Translations under genes and position numbers: made by a program
From: Acidovorax sp. FHTAMBA
GTDB lineage: Bacteria; Pseudomonadota; Gammaproteobacteria; Burkholderiales; Burkholderiaceae_C
Direction of reading: 5' to 3'
Assembly (NCBI RefSeq): GCF_038958875.1
Contig: NZ_CP152407.1
Coordinates: 3,975,501-4,039,500 of the forward strand
DNA: 64,000 nucleotides
In this document: in pieces, positions 40,702 through 49,250 of the stretch
Layout: the number at the start of each line of letters is the position of its first letter
Position numbering within the stretch: position 1 is the stretch's first letter
The notes under the pieces: generated by a model
What the model saw: the letters and a program-made list of their open reading frames with translations, nothing else
Told to the model about the DNA's origin: nothing
The model's database searches: none

Positions 40702-42612
40702 ATGGAACACGCCCCCACCTGGCTTACCTACGGTTTCCTGTACCTCACCGCCGCCGTGCTGGCCGTGCCCATTGCCAAGGCGCTGGGCCTGGGCGCCATC
40801 ATTGGCTACCTGGCGGCGGGCATCGCCATCGGGCCCTGGGGCCTGGGGCTGGTGAGCAACGTGCAGGACATCCTGCACTTCGCCGAGTTTGGCGTGGTGC
40901 TGATGCTGTTCCTCGTCGGCCTGGAGCTGCAGCCCAGCCGCCTGTGGGCGCTGCGCCGCCCGATCTTCGGCACCGGCAGCGCGCAGGTGCTGGGCTGCGC
41001 GGCCGTGCTGTTTGCGCTGGGCGCGCTGGCCGGCCTGCCCTGGCGTGTGGCCCTGGTGGGCGCGCTGGGCCTGGCGCTGTCGTCCACGGCCATTGCGCTC
41101 AAGACGCTGGCCGAGCGCAACCTCATGCGCACGCAAAGCGGCCAGGCGGGCTTTTCCATCCTGCTATTCCAGGACGTGGCGGCCATCCCCATCCTGGCGC
41201 TGCTGCCCGTGCTGGGCGCGGCTGCGGGCGACGGCGCAGGCCACGCGCCGGGCGAAATGGCGCTGGAGGTGCTCAAGATCGTCGGCGTGATCGCGGCCAT
41301 CATTCTCGGCGGTCGCCTGCTGCTGCGGCCCGTGCTGCGCTGGATCGCCAAAAGCAACACCCCCGAGATCTTCACCGCCGCCGCGCTGCTGCTGGTGGTG
41401 GGCATCGCCTACCTGATGGTGCTGGTGGGCCTGTCGATGGCGCTGGGCGCCTTTCTGGCCGGCGTGCTGCTGGCCGACAGCGAATACCGCCGCGAGCTGG
41501 AGGCCGACATCGAGCCCTTCAAGGGCCTGCTGCTCGGGTTGTTCTTCATCGCCGTGGGCATGAGCATCGACTTCGGCGTGATCCTGCGCTCGCCCGGCGT
41601 CATGGCCACCGTCCTGGTCGGCTTTCTGGCGGCCAAGGCCATCGTCATCTATGCCCTGGCCAGGTTCGTCGGCATACCGTATCAGGAGCGGCCGGTGTTC
41701 ACCCTGCTGCTGGCGCAAGGCGGCGAGTTTGCGTTTGTGGTGTTCCAGGCCGCTGCGGGCGCCCGCGTCTTCCCGGCCGAGACCGCCTCGCTGCTGATTG
41801 GCGCCGTAGCGCTGTCGATGCTGATCAGCCCGCTGCTGCTGGTGCTGCTGGACCGCGTGCTGCTGCGCCGTTATGCCCAGCTCAAGACCGCCAAGCCCCA
41901 GGCCGAGGAAATCTCCGAGCCGCAGGAGGCGCCCATCATCATCGCGGGCTTCGGCCGCTACGGGCAGATCGTCTCGCGCGTGCTGCTGGCGCAGGGCATC
42001 CCCACCACCGTGCTGGACCACAGCGTGGACATGCTGGAAGTGGCGCGCACCTTCGGCTACCGCGTGTTCTATGGCGACGCCACCCGGCTCGACCTGCTGC
42101 GCATTGCCGGGGCCGAACACGCGCGCATCCTTGTCATTGCCGTGGACGATGCCGAGCAGTCCGTGCAGATTGCCAGGCTGGCGCGCGCGCACTTCCCCCA
42201 CCTGCAGGTGGTGGCCCGCGCCCGCGACATCACCCACTGGAACAAGCTGCGCGACTTGGGCGTAACGCTGGTGCAACGTGAGCTGTTCGAGTCCAGCCTG
42301 CAAAGCGCCCACACCGTGCTGGAGCTGATGGGCCTGCCACCCGCGCAAGCCACCGCCATCACCCAGCGCTTTCGCACCCACAACATCGCCCTGGCCGACC
42401 GCATGTACCCGCACCACAAGGACCGCGCCAAGTTCATCGCGGTAGCCCGCGAGGGGCGCAACCAGCTGGCCGAGCAGATGGCCAAAGAGCGGCAGGAGAG
42501 TGCGGCGCTGAGCGCGGCGGGGGCGGAGTACCCGGGGTATGGCGGCGCGGACGATGCGGCACAAGGCGATGCGCCTGCCAGCATCCAGAATCCTGATAAA
42601 AATGGGCTGTAG
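40702..42612 (+). CDS. Kef-type monovalent cation:proton antiporter (CPA2) with TrkA-N domain
   Basis: 636 residues. About twelve spans (1-380) form the Na+/H+ exchanger fold (GFLYLTAAVLAVPIAKALGLG; FAEFGVVLMLFLVGLEL). A cytoplasmic Rossmann domain (about 410-530) begins IIIAGFGRYGQIVSRVLLAQG and binds a nucleotide. This layout matches KefB/KefC, glutathione-gated potassium efflux systems, but the glutathione site cannot be verified here and no kefF/kefG ancillary gene is present. ATG 40702 (MEHAPTW) chosen. The C-terminal NGL and TAG stop derive from repeat copy 8. Confidence 0.9.
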   Translation: MEHAPTWLTYGFLYLTAAVLAVPIAKALGLGAIIGYLAAGIAIGPWGLGLVSNVQDILHFAEFGVVLMLFLVGLELQPSRLWALRRPIFGTGSAQVLGCAAVLFALGALAGLPWRVALVGALGLALSSTAIALKTLAERNLMRTQSGQAGFSILLFQDVAAIPILALLPVLGAAAGDGAGHAPGEMALEVLKIVGVIAAIILGGRLLLRPVLRWIAKSNTPEIFTAAALLLVVGIAYLMVLVGLSMALGAFLAGVLLADSEYRRELEADIEPFKGLLLGLFFIAVGMSIDFGVILRSPGVMATVLVGFLAAKAIVIYALARFVGIPYQERPVFTLLLAQGGEFAFVVFQAAAGARVFPAETASLLIGAVALSMLISPLLLVLLDRVLLRRYAQLKTAKPQAEEISEPQEAPIIIAGFGRYGQIVSRVLLAQGIPTTVLDHSVDMLEVARTFGYRVFYGDATRLDLLRIAGAEHARILVIAVDDAEQSVQIARLARAHFPHLQVVARARDITHWNKLRDLGVTLVQRELFESSLQSAHTVLELMGLPPAQATAITQRFRTHNIALADRMYPHHKDRAKFIAVAREGRNQLAEQMAKERQESAALSAAGAEYPGYGGADDAAQGDAPASIQNPDKNGL

Positions 42613-42652
42613 CGCTTATCCATAAAGCGCCAACTGCTACATTAACAATAGC
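42597..42652 (+). repeat. Interspersed palindromic repeat, copy 8 (contains the antiporter stop)
   Basis: GGGCTGTAGCGCTTATCC, ATAAAGCGCC, AACTGCTAC and a tail with ATAGC. The TAG stop of the antiporter is created by a C-to-T type difference in the CCAGCGC block. Confidence 0.8.
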
Positions 42653-42720
42653 ATTCCAAAAAACACGCGGCGTTCTGCAAGCCCCGCGCAGACCCTGAAC
42701 ACCCCGGCACAATCGCGCCC

Positions 42721-43365
42721 ATGACCCTGCCCATCGACGCCCCCTGGATTCAGACCCTGCGGCTCACGCTGGAGGTGGCTGCCACCGTGGCATTCGCACT
42801 CTCGGGCGTGATCATGGCCGCGCGCAAGCGGCTCGACGCCGTGGGCGTGTGCGTGGTGGCCTTTGTGGCGGCATTTGGCGGGGGCACCCTGCGCGACCTG
42901 CTGCTGGACCAGCGGCCCTTCTTCTGGATACGCCACACCGGCTTCGTCTGGGGCATTCTGGCGCTGTGCATTGGTGCCATGCTGTTCATGCGGCAGCGTC
43001 ACTTTCAGCCCACCGAGCGCGCGATGCTGCTGCCCGATGCGATTGGCCTGGGGCTTTTTGCGGCCGTGGGCGTGGACATTGCCACCGCCGTCGGCATGCC
43101 CCCCCTCATCGCCGTGATGATGGGCGTGACCACCGGCGTCTTTGGTGGCGTGCTGCGCGACGTGCTGTGCAACGAGGTGCCACAGGCCTTCAGCGACCAC
43201 CGGCCTTATGCGCTGTGCGCGTTCGCCGGTGGCTGGGTGGACGTGGGCCTGCGCCAGCTGCAGGCACCGGAGTGGGTGCCCCTGGTGGTCTGCGTGCTGT
43301 TCACCGCCGGCCTGCGCGGGCTGGCGCTGTGGCGCAACTGGCAGCTGCCCGCGTGGCGGGTGTAG
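42721..43365 (+). CDS. TRIC-family cation channel (UPF0126/YicG-like)
   Basis: 214 residues, seven spans in two internal repeats, each ending in a GG..RD signature: FGGGTLRDLLLDQRPFFW and FGGVLRDVLCNEVPQAF. These are the prokaryotic relatives of trimeric intracellular cation channels. Possibly potassium related, which fits the upstream antiporter, but they are 108 bases apart with a repeat between, so not clearly an operon. Confidence 0.88.
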   Translation: MTLPIDAPWIQTLRLTLEVAATVAFALSGVIMAARKRLDAVGVCVVAFVAAFGGGTLRDLLLDQRPFFWIRHTGFVWGILALCIGAMLFMRQRHFQPTERAMLLPDAIGLGLFAAVGVDIATAVGMPPLIAVMMGVTTGVFGGVLRDVLCNEVPQAFSDHRPYALCAFAGGWVDVGLRQLQAPEWVPLVVCVLFTAGLRGLALWRNWQLPAWRV

Positions 43366-43462
43366 CAATACCCGCACCGCCCTCCCCGCTGGCGCCCCCG
43401 TGACAGCCCCGGGCCGCATACGCCGCCACACTGGCCGGCAAGACTGCAGGAGACACCGCCCC

Positions 43463-44152
43463 ATGACAGCAGACCACCCCCAACCGGCCACGCTGGCCGC
43501 CACCGCACTCATCGACAGCGACGCGCCCACCGTGCGAGCGTTTGCCACCGAACATGCGCAGGGCAGCACCGACCGCGAGCGCGCCGTGGCCCTGTATCTG
43601 GCCGTGCGCGACGGCTTTCGGTATGACCCGTACCGCATCGACCTGTCGCCCCACGGCATGACGGCGAGCACTGTGCTGGCCAACGGCTATGGCTGGTGTG
43701 TGCCCAAGGCCGCATTGCTGACGGCGGTGTGCCGTGCGGCGGGCATCCCTGCACGCATGGGCTTTGCGGACGTGAGGAACCACCTGTCCACCGAGCGCAT
43801 GCGCGAGACCATGAAGACCGACCTCTTCATCTGGCACGGCTACACCGACATCTGGCTCGATGGCGCCTGGCGCAAGGCCACGCCCGCGTTCAACATCGAG
43901 CTGTGCGAGCGCTTTGGCCTGCTGCCGCTGGAGTTCGATGGACTGAACGACTCCATCTACCACCCTTTCGACAAGACCGGCCAGCGCCACATGGAATACG
44001 TGCGCCAGCGCGGCGCGTTTGACGACCTGCCGCTGGCGCAGATCGTGGCCGACTTCCGCACGGTGTACGGCGGCTGGCTGCAAGGCGACGCCACCCGCAG
44101 CAGCCTGCAGGACGCCAGTTTTGCCAACGACATTGAACAGGAAACCCGCTGA
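43463..44152 (+). CDS. Transglutaminase-like cysteine protease-fold protein
   Basis: 229 residues. The catalytic cysteine is in GYGWCVPKAALLTAVCRAAG, the histidine in WHGYTDIWLDGAW; the matching aspartate is likely in that same DIWLDG. The domain is of the bacterial transglutaminase/protease superfamily, with unknown substrate. GCAGGAGACACC precedes the ATG at 43463. Its stop overlaps the thioesterase ATG by one base (TGATG), indicating coupling. Confidence 0.87.
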   Translation: MTADHPQPATLAATALIDSDAPTVRAFATEHAQGSTDRERAVALYLAVRDGFRYDPYRIDLSPHGMTASTVLANGYGWCVPKAALLTAVCRAAGIPARMGFADVRNHLSTERMRETMKTDLFIWHGYTDIWLDGAWRKATPAFNIELCERFGLLPLEFDGLNDSIYHPFDKTGQRHMEYVRQRGAFDDLPLAQIVADFRTVYGGWLQGDATRSSLQDASFANDIEQETR

Positions 44153-44622
44153 TGCCGCACGCCCCCGAGACCGCCACCACTGCCGCCAACGCCGCCATTC
44201 CCACAGGCTTCGCCCCGCTGGTGGCCGGCGGCCCCTACATCCAGCACAACGGCCCGCTGTATGTGCTGCACCAGGGCCCTGTGGTGAAGTTCGGCTTTCG
44301 CGTGGAGCGGCACCACACCAACCCCATGGGCAACCTGCATGGCGGCATGATGGCCACGTTCTGCGACATGCTGCTGCCGCTGTCGGTGCACCGCAAAAGC
44401 GACCAGGTGGCCGACCGCTTTTTGCCCACCATCAGCCTGCAGATCGACTACCTGGCCCCTGCCCCGCTGGGCGCCTGGGTGGAGGGCGAGGCAGAGCCGC
44501 TGCGCATCACGCGCTCGCTGGTGTTTGCGCAGGGGCTGGTGACGGCCGACGGTGTGCCGTGTGCGCGGGTGAGCGGTGTGTTCAAGATCGGGCCGGTGGC
44601 ACCCCGGGATGCGGTGGAATAA
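44152..44622 (+). CDS. PaaI-family hot-dog thioesterase
   Basis: 156 residues. HHTNPMGNLHGGMMATFCDML holds the catalytic pattern (Asn, HGG and Asp; cited as NPMGNLHGGMMATFCD), and SLQIDYLAPAPLGAWVEGEA is the second core strand. It probably hydrolyses an acyl- or aryl-CoA. Translationally coupled to the transglutaminase-like gene; the common task of the two is unknown. Confidence 0.88.
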   Translation: MPHAPETATTAANAAIPTGFAPLVAGGPYIQHNGPLYVLHQGPVVKFGFRVERHHTNPMGNLHGGMMATFCDMLLPLSVHRKSDQVADRFLPTISLQIDYLAPAPLGAWVEGEAEPLRITRSLVFAQGLVTADGVPCARVSGVFKIGPVAPRDAVE

Positions 44623-44646
44623 GCACACCGTGCGGCCCTGCAGCAA

Positions 44647-44810
44647 GGGATGTCCTGCATAACCCTCGCGAGGCGGTGGGAGTGCGCATCGGGATGGGGC
44701 GCAAGGCGTCTTTTGGCAGCCAATAGCCGGGCTATTGGCAAGAAAAGCAACGCAGCGAACCGCCCGAGGCCGCGCTATCACAGACCGCAGGGAGTTATGC
44801 GGGTCATCCC
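44647..44810. repeat. 164-bp imperfect palindromic element
   Basis: The ends are inverted: GGGATGTCCTGCATAAC on the left, and GGGATGACCCGCATAAC on the complement of the right. The centre is a perfect palindrome GCCAATAGCC-G-GGCTATTGGC (44719-44739). No coding potential. It resembles a MITE-like or large hairpin unit; the rest of the 260-base gap holds nothing else I can identify apart from the next gene's upstream region. Confidence 0.55.
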
Positions 44811-44882
44811 AAGCCCGCATGGGCTCAGAGATAATGCGCTTTTGGCCCCCGGGTCATCCACCATTGAACACCGAAGGTTCTC

Positions 44883-45311
44883 ATGCTCTGTGCCGTTGTT
44901 CTATGTGTTGCCGCCGCCGCAGGCGGGCAGCCGGCAGCGGCCGATGGCTGGTTCACATTGACCGGCGACCGGGCAGAGACCAGCAAGAACCTCATTGAAA
45001 TCCTGCCCGAGCCCATTGGTGTGGACCAGCGCGTGCTGCTGGATCTGCGGGTCTCGCGCGACCGGGAGCGCACGTCGTTCCGGGGGCAGAAATACCGTTC
45101 GTACTACGCCAAGGCGGTGGTGGACTGCACCGCGCGGCGGGCCTGGTACCTGCACCTTTCGTACTACGCGCAGCCACACTGGGCCGGCGACGTGATCGCC
45201 AAGGAAGAGTACAAGGAAGGCGAGGCCGAGGTGCTGTTCAAGGACATGGCCAGTGAATGGTCGCAGCGCATGGTGTCGGCGGCCTGCAAGGTGCGCAAGC
45301 TCTCCGGCTGA
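44883..45311 (+). CDS. Small secreted protein, surface-adhesin-E-like
   Basis: 142 residues. A signal peptide (about 1-21, ending PAAA) precedes a compact domain with aromatic strands around a central cysteine (RSYYAKAVVDCTARRAWYLH) and a second cysteine near the end (SAACKVRKLSG). This pattern resembles the adhesin-E-like fold common in Burkholderiales secreted proteins; the match is by general look and not firm. No operon partner. Confidence 0.65.
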   Translation: MLCAVVLCVAAAAGGQPAAADGWFTLTGDRAETSKNLIEILPEPIGVDQRVLLDLRVSRDRERTSFRGQKYRSYYAKAVVDCTARRAWYLHLSYYAQPHWAGDVIAKEEYKEGEAEVLFKDMASEWSQRMVSAACKVRKLSG

Positions 45312-45349
45312 CCGCGGCCGCAGCAGCGGTTAGCGCTCTCAGAATACCC

Positions 45350-45405
45350 ATCAAAACAGCCTCTGGCGCTTATCCATCAAGCGCCAGAAGCTATCTTTTT
45401 TGATG
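45350..45405 (+). repeat. Interspersed palindromic repeat, copy 9
   Basis: CCTCTGGCGCTTATCC, ATCAAGCGCC, AGAAGCTATC and a T-rich tail, between convergent genes. Two positions in the left arm differ from the consensus. Confidence 0.8.
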
Positions 45406-45424
45406 GTTAACCTCTCCGCAGCGC

Positions 45425-46432
45425 TCAGTCCACGCTGGCGCCTGATTCCTTGACGACCTTGCCCCATTTCACGCTCTCGGCCTGGATGAAGGCGGCGAAC
45501 TGTGCGGGTGTTTCGCTGTAGGTTTCGGCGCCCTGCTCGTTGATCTTCTTCTTCACGTCAGGCTGGGCCAGCACCTTGACCAGCGCGGCATTGAGCTTGG
45601 CCAGCACGGGCGCAGGCGTACCAGCGGGGGCAAACATGCCAAACCACGACGTGGCCTCGTAGCCGGGCACGCCCGCTTCAGCGATGGTGGGCACGTTGGG
45701 CAGCTCGGGCGAGCGCTTGGCGGTGGTCACGGCGATGGGCACCAGCTTGCCACTGCGCACATGCTGGATGGCCGAGGGCATGTTGTCGAACATGATGCCG
45801 ATCTGGTTGCCCAGCAGGTCCGTCACAGCCGGGGCGCTGCCCTTGTAGGGCACGTGCACCATGTCCACCTTGGCCAGGCTCTTGAACAGCTCGCCCGACA
45901 GGTGGATGGAGCTGCCGTTGCCCGACGAACCAAAGTTGATCTTGCCGGGGTTGGCCTTGGCGTAGGCGATCAGCTCGGGCACGGTCTTGAACGGCTGGGC
46001 GGGGTGGGCCACCAGCAGGTTGGGCACGTTGGCCACGCGGGTCAGCGGGGCGAAGTCCTTGACGGGGTCAAACGGCATCTTTTTGTACAAGGCGGCGTTG
46101 ATGGCGTGCGTGCCCACCGTGCCCATGAACAGGGTGTGGCCGTCTGCGGCGGCCTTGGCAGCCATTGCGCCGCCAATGTTGCCGCCAGCGCCCGCGCGGT
46201 TGTCCACGACGACCGACTGGCCGAGCTCGGTGGTCAGCGCCTGCCCGATGATGCGCGCCAGGATGTCGGTGGTACCACCTGCGGCAAACGGCACGACGAT
46301 GGTGACGGGCTTGGTGGGGTAGGCCTGGGCGAACGCAGCGGGGCTGGCGACAAGGCCTGCGCCCAGCACGGCGGCAGAGGCGATGGCGCCGAGGGTGAAG
46401 CGGCGGCGTGCAGAGTTCGTGATCGGGTTCAT
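45425..46432 (-). CDS. Bug-family tripartite tricarboxylate transporter substrate-binding protein
   Basis: 335 residues. The twin-arginine-like signal (SARRRFTLGAIASAAVLGAG, cleavage near AFA) is followed by YPTKPVTIVVPFAAGGTTDILAR and VVDNRAGAGGNIGGAMAAKA, the Bug ligand loops (here split as VTIVVPFAAGGTTDILAR). GAAGGAGAC precedes the ATG at 46432; a longer frame to 46507 is not needed. It follows the pca-like genes on the same strand and may bind an aromatic or dicarboxylic acid feeding that pathway; this is inferred. Confidence 0.92.
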   Translation of the reverse strand: MNPITNSARRRFTLGAIASAAVLGAGLVASPAAFAQAYPTKPVTIVVPFAAGGTTDILARIIGQALTTELGQSVVVDNRAGAGGNIGGAMAAKAAADGHTLFMGTVGTHAINAALYKKMPFDPVKDFAPLTRVANVPNLLVAHPAQPFKTVPELIAYAKANPGKINFGSSGNGSSIHLSGELFKSLAKVDMVHVPYKGSAPAVTDLLGNQIGIMFDNMPSAIQHVRSGKLVPIAVTTAKRSPELPNVPTIAEAGVPGYEATSWFGMFAPAGTPAPVLAKLNAALVKVLAQPDVKKKINEQGAETYSETPAQFAAFIQAESVKWGKVVKESGASVD

Positions 46433-46585
46433 GAGGCTTGTCTCCTTCAGGATGGTGGTAAAAAAATCGCGGTGGCGCGCCAGAAGCTGGCCGTGCCATG
46501 GCCTCAACCGGGCGCGGGCGCCTGGGCGAGAACCTCGGTGGGTGCCCCCGCGGTCAGGGGGCGATAAAAGTCGTCAGATCACACG

Positions 46586-47317
46586 CTATACAGGGGCTAC
46601 CCCTAGCGTGGTGCCTCCGCACACGTACAGAATCTGGCCCGTCACAAAACCGTTGTCGGGCGACAAAAAGAACAGCGCGGCGCGGGCCACGTCTTCGGCC
46701 ATGCCCATGCGGCCCACGGCAATGCTGTTCAGGATGCGCTGCGTCTGCGGCGCGCCATCGGGGTTGCTCTGGCGAAACAGTTCGGTGGCGATGGGGCCGG
46801 GGCCGAGGGCGTTGACGGTGATGCCGTCACGCCCGAGCTCCATGGCCAGCGTGCGCGTCATGCCGATCATTCCGGCCTTGGTGGCCGAGTAGACGATGCG
46901 CTCACCTTTGCCCAGCGCTGCGCGCGACGACATGTTGACGATGCGGCCCTGCCCGCTGGCGCGCAGCGTGGGCAGAAAGGCTTGCACCAGCAGCATGGGT
47001 GCACGCAGGTGCAGTCCCACCACGTCATCCAGCTGCGCGGTGGTCGCGGTGTCGATGGTGCCGGGGCGCGTGGCGCCCGCGTTGTTCACCAAGGCCGTGA
47101 CGTTGTGCTTGGCCGCAATCTCGGCCGCGCGTTCACGGGTCGAGGCTTCATTGGTCAGGTCTCCCTGGTACGAGGTGAGTTGCGGGTGGCTCCAGCTGGG
47201 CAGCACATAGTCCAGGTTGACCACCGCGTGGCCCTGGGCCAGAACGGCCTCGGCGATGGCGCGGCCGATGCCGTTGCTGGCGCCGGTGACGACCGTGACG
47301 GGAGTGCTTTGATCCAT
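46586..47317 (-). CDS. Short-chain dehydrogenase/reductase
   Basis: 243 residues from ATG 47317; a GTG at 47326 gives three more and overlaps the thiolase stop as GTGA, which suggests coupling. The NAD(P) loop is VTGASNGIGRAIAE; NNAG is in VNNAGATRP; the catalytic Ser is in NMSSRAA and Tyr-Lys in VYSATKAGM. The C-terminal GGTTLGV fits FabG-like 3-oxoacyl reductases. Not a standard beta-ketoadipate enzyme; it may reduce a beta-keto or hydroxy acyl intermediate. Substrate unknown. Confidence 0.88.
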   Translation of the reverse strand: MDQSTPVTVVTGASNGIGRAIAEAVLAQGHAVVNLDYVLPSWSHPQLTSYQGDLTNEASTRERAAEIAAKHNVTALVNNAGATRPGTIDTATTAQLDDVVGLHLRAPMLLVQAFLPTLRASGQGRIVNMSSRAALGKGERIVYSATKAGMIGMTRTLAMELGRDGITVNALGPGPIATELFRQSNPDGAPQTQRILNSIAVGRMGMAEDVARAALFFLSPDNGFVTGQILYVCGGTTLGVAPV

Positions 47318-47322
47318 CGCGG

Positions 47323-48534
47323 TCACACGCGCTCCAGGATCACGGCAATGCCCTGGCCCACGCCGATGCACATGGTGCACAGCGCGTACTGGCCAGCGTG
47401 TTCGTGCAGGCGGTTGACGGCGGTGGTGACCAGGCGCGCGCCGCTGGCGCCCAGCGGGTGGCCCAGCGCAATGGCGCCGCCCCAGGCGTTCACTCGGGCG
47501 TCGTCGTCCTTGATGCCCAGGGCACGCAGCACGGCCAGGCCTTGCGCGGCAAAGGCTTCGTTCAGTTCGATCACGTCCATGTGGTCGATGGTCAGGCCCG
47601 TCTGCGCCAGCACCTTCAAGGTGGCGGGCGTGGGGCCAAAGCCCATGATGCGCGGCGCCACACCGGCCACGGCCATGCCCACCACGCGGGCGCGCGGCTT
47701 GAGGCCGTACTTGCCCGCGCTGGCCTCGTCAGCAAGCAGCAGCGCGCAGGCACCGTCGTTCACGCCGCTGGCGTTGCCCGCCGTCACCGTGCCGTCGGGC
47801 CGCACCACACCCTTGAGCTTGGCCAGCGCTTCCAGGCTGGTCTCGCGCGGGTGTTCGTCCTGGCTCACGATGAGGGCGTCGCCCTTCTTTTGCGGGATGT
47901 GCACGGGCACGATCTCGCGTGCCAGATGGCCGGCCTTGATGGCGGCCACTGCGTTGAGCTGGCTGCGCAGGGCCATCTGGTCCTGGGCTTCGCGCTCAAT
48001 CTTGAAGTCCGTCGCCACGTTCTCGGCGGTTTCGGGCATGGAGTCCACACCGTACTTTTCCTTCATCAACTTGTTGATGAAGCGCCAGCCGATGGTCGTG
48101 TCATACACCGCGTTGTTGCGGCTGAAGGCGCTCTCTGCCTTGGGCATGACGAACGGCGCGCGGCTCATGCTCTCCACACCGCCCGCGATCATCAGCCCGG
48201 CCTCGCCCGCCTTGATGGCGCGCGCTGCGGTGCCCACGGCGTCCAGGCCCGAACCGCACAGGCGGTTGATGGTGGCGCCTGCCACGTCGATGGGCAGGCC
48301 CGCCAGCAGGCTGCTCATGTGGGCCACGTTGCGGTTGTCTTCACCGGCCTGGTTGGCGCAGCCGTAGAGCACGTCGGTCACTGCCGCCCAGTCCACACCG
48401 GGGTTGCGGTCCATCAGCGCCTTGATGGGGATGGCACCCAGGTCATCGGTGCGTACGCTGGAGAGCGCGCCGCCGTAGCGGCCGAAGGGGGTACGGATGG
48501 CGTCGCAGATGAAGGCTTGGCGTTGTTGGCTCAC
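47323..48534 (-). CDS. pcaF: 3-oxoadipyl-CoA thiolase (beta-ketoadipyl-CoA thiolase)
   Basis: 403 residues, the length of PcaF/PaaJ thiolases. The acyl-binding cysteine is in TINRLCGSGLDAVGT; the second active-site cysteine is in CTMCIGVGQGIA; NEAFAAQG and the GHPLGASGARL histidine complete the site. It cleaves 3-oxoadipyl-CoA to succinyl-CoA and acetyl-CoA. Placement beside CoA-transferase subunits and an IclR regulator supports the pca assignment over a general acetyl-CoA thiolase. Confidence 0.9.
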   Translation of the reverse strand: MSQQRQAFICDAIRTPFGRYGGALSSVRTDDLGAIPIKALMDRNPGVDWAAVTDVLYGCANQAGEDNRNVAHMSSLLAGLPIDVAGATINRLCGSGLDAVGTAARAIKAGEAGLMIAGGVESMSRAPFVMPKAESAFSRNNAVYDTTIGWRFINKLMKEKYGVDSMPETAENVATDFKIEREAQDQMALRSQLNAVAAIKAGHLAREIVPVHIPQKKGDALIVSQDEHPRETSLEALAKLKGVVRPDGTVTAGNASGVNDGACALLLADEASAGKYGLKPRARVVGMAVAGVAPRIMGFGPTPATLKVLAQTGLTIDHMDVIELNEAFAAQGLAVLRALGIKDDDARVNAWGGAIALGHPLGASGARLVTTAVNRLHEHAGQYALCTMCIGVGQGIAVILERV

Positions 48535-48570
48535 GGTTTTGTCTCCTCGTTTGTTGGGGGGGGGATTCGG

Positions 48571-49221
48571 TCAGGCGGCTGCACGGATGGGCAGGCCCAC
48601 CAGTTGCTCCAGCTCAGCGTGCGACAGGCCGGGCACGGTGTCGATGAGCTGCAGCTCGGCGGGCGTGCAGGCCAGTGTGCACAGATCGGTGTAGATGCGC
48701 TTCACGCAGGCGACACCGGTGAGCGGGTAGGTGCACTGCGCCACGATCTTGCTCGCGCCCTGCTTGGTCAGCAGGTCCATCATCACCCAGGTCTGCTTGG
48801 CGCCGATGGCCAGGTCCATCGCGCCGCCCACGGCGGGGATGGCGCCGGGCTCGCCCGTGCTCCAGTTGGCCAGGTCGCCCGTCGCGCTGACCTGGAAGGC
48901 GCCCAGCACGCAGATGTCCAGATGGCCGCCGCGCATCATCGCGAAGCTGTCGGCGTGGTGAAAATACGCACCGCCGGGCAGCAGCGTGACGGGCTGCTTG
49001 CCCGCGTTGATGAGGTCGTAGTCCTCCAGCCCCGCAGCGGGCGCGGGGCCCATGCCCAGGATGCCGTTTTCGCTTTGCAGGATGACCTCGCGGCCTGCAG
49101 GAATGTGGTTGGCGACAAGGGTCGGCTGGCCGATGCCCAGGTTGACGTAAGCGCCGTCGTGGATGTCTTGCGCCACGCGCTTCGCCAGTTCTTCTTTACT
49201 ACGCTTTTGATAGCTGCTCAC
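48571..49221 (-). CDS. pcaJ: 3-oxoadipate CoA-transferase subunit B
   Basis: 216 residues. It carries the catalytic glutamate in the segment LQSENGILGMGPAP and the signature YVNLGIGQPTLVANHI. With subunit A it moves CoA from succinyl-CoA to 3-oxoadipate (or acetoacetate, the ScoB alternative). The start is a GTG at 49221 inside a degenerate copy of the interspersed repeat; the first residues SSYQK are repeat-derived. It lies 29 bases downstream of pcaI. Confidence 0.88.
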   Translation of the reverse strand: MSSYQKRSKEELAKRVAQDIHDGAYVNLGIGQPTLVANHIPAGREVILQSENGILGMGPAPAAGLEDYDLINAGKQPVTLLPGGAYFHHADSFAMMRGGHLDICVLGAFQVSATGDLANWSTGEPGAIPAVGGAMDLAIGAKQTWVMMDLLTKQGASKIVAQCTYPLTGVACVKRIYTDLCTLACTPAELQLIDTVPGLSHAELEQLVGLPIRAAA

Positions 49222-49244
49222 GCTTTATCCTTGTGCGGTAGGTG
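49202..49244 (-). repeat. Degenerate interspersed repeat, copy 12 (contains the pcaJ start)
   Basis: On the plus strand TTTTGATAGCTGCTC, then CGCTTTATCC and GTGCGGTAGG match a minus-strand copy with decay in both arms. It spans the pcaI-pcaJ junction and includes the pcaJ GTG. Confidence 0.55.
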
Positions 49245-49250
49245 CCGATT

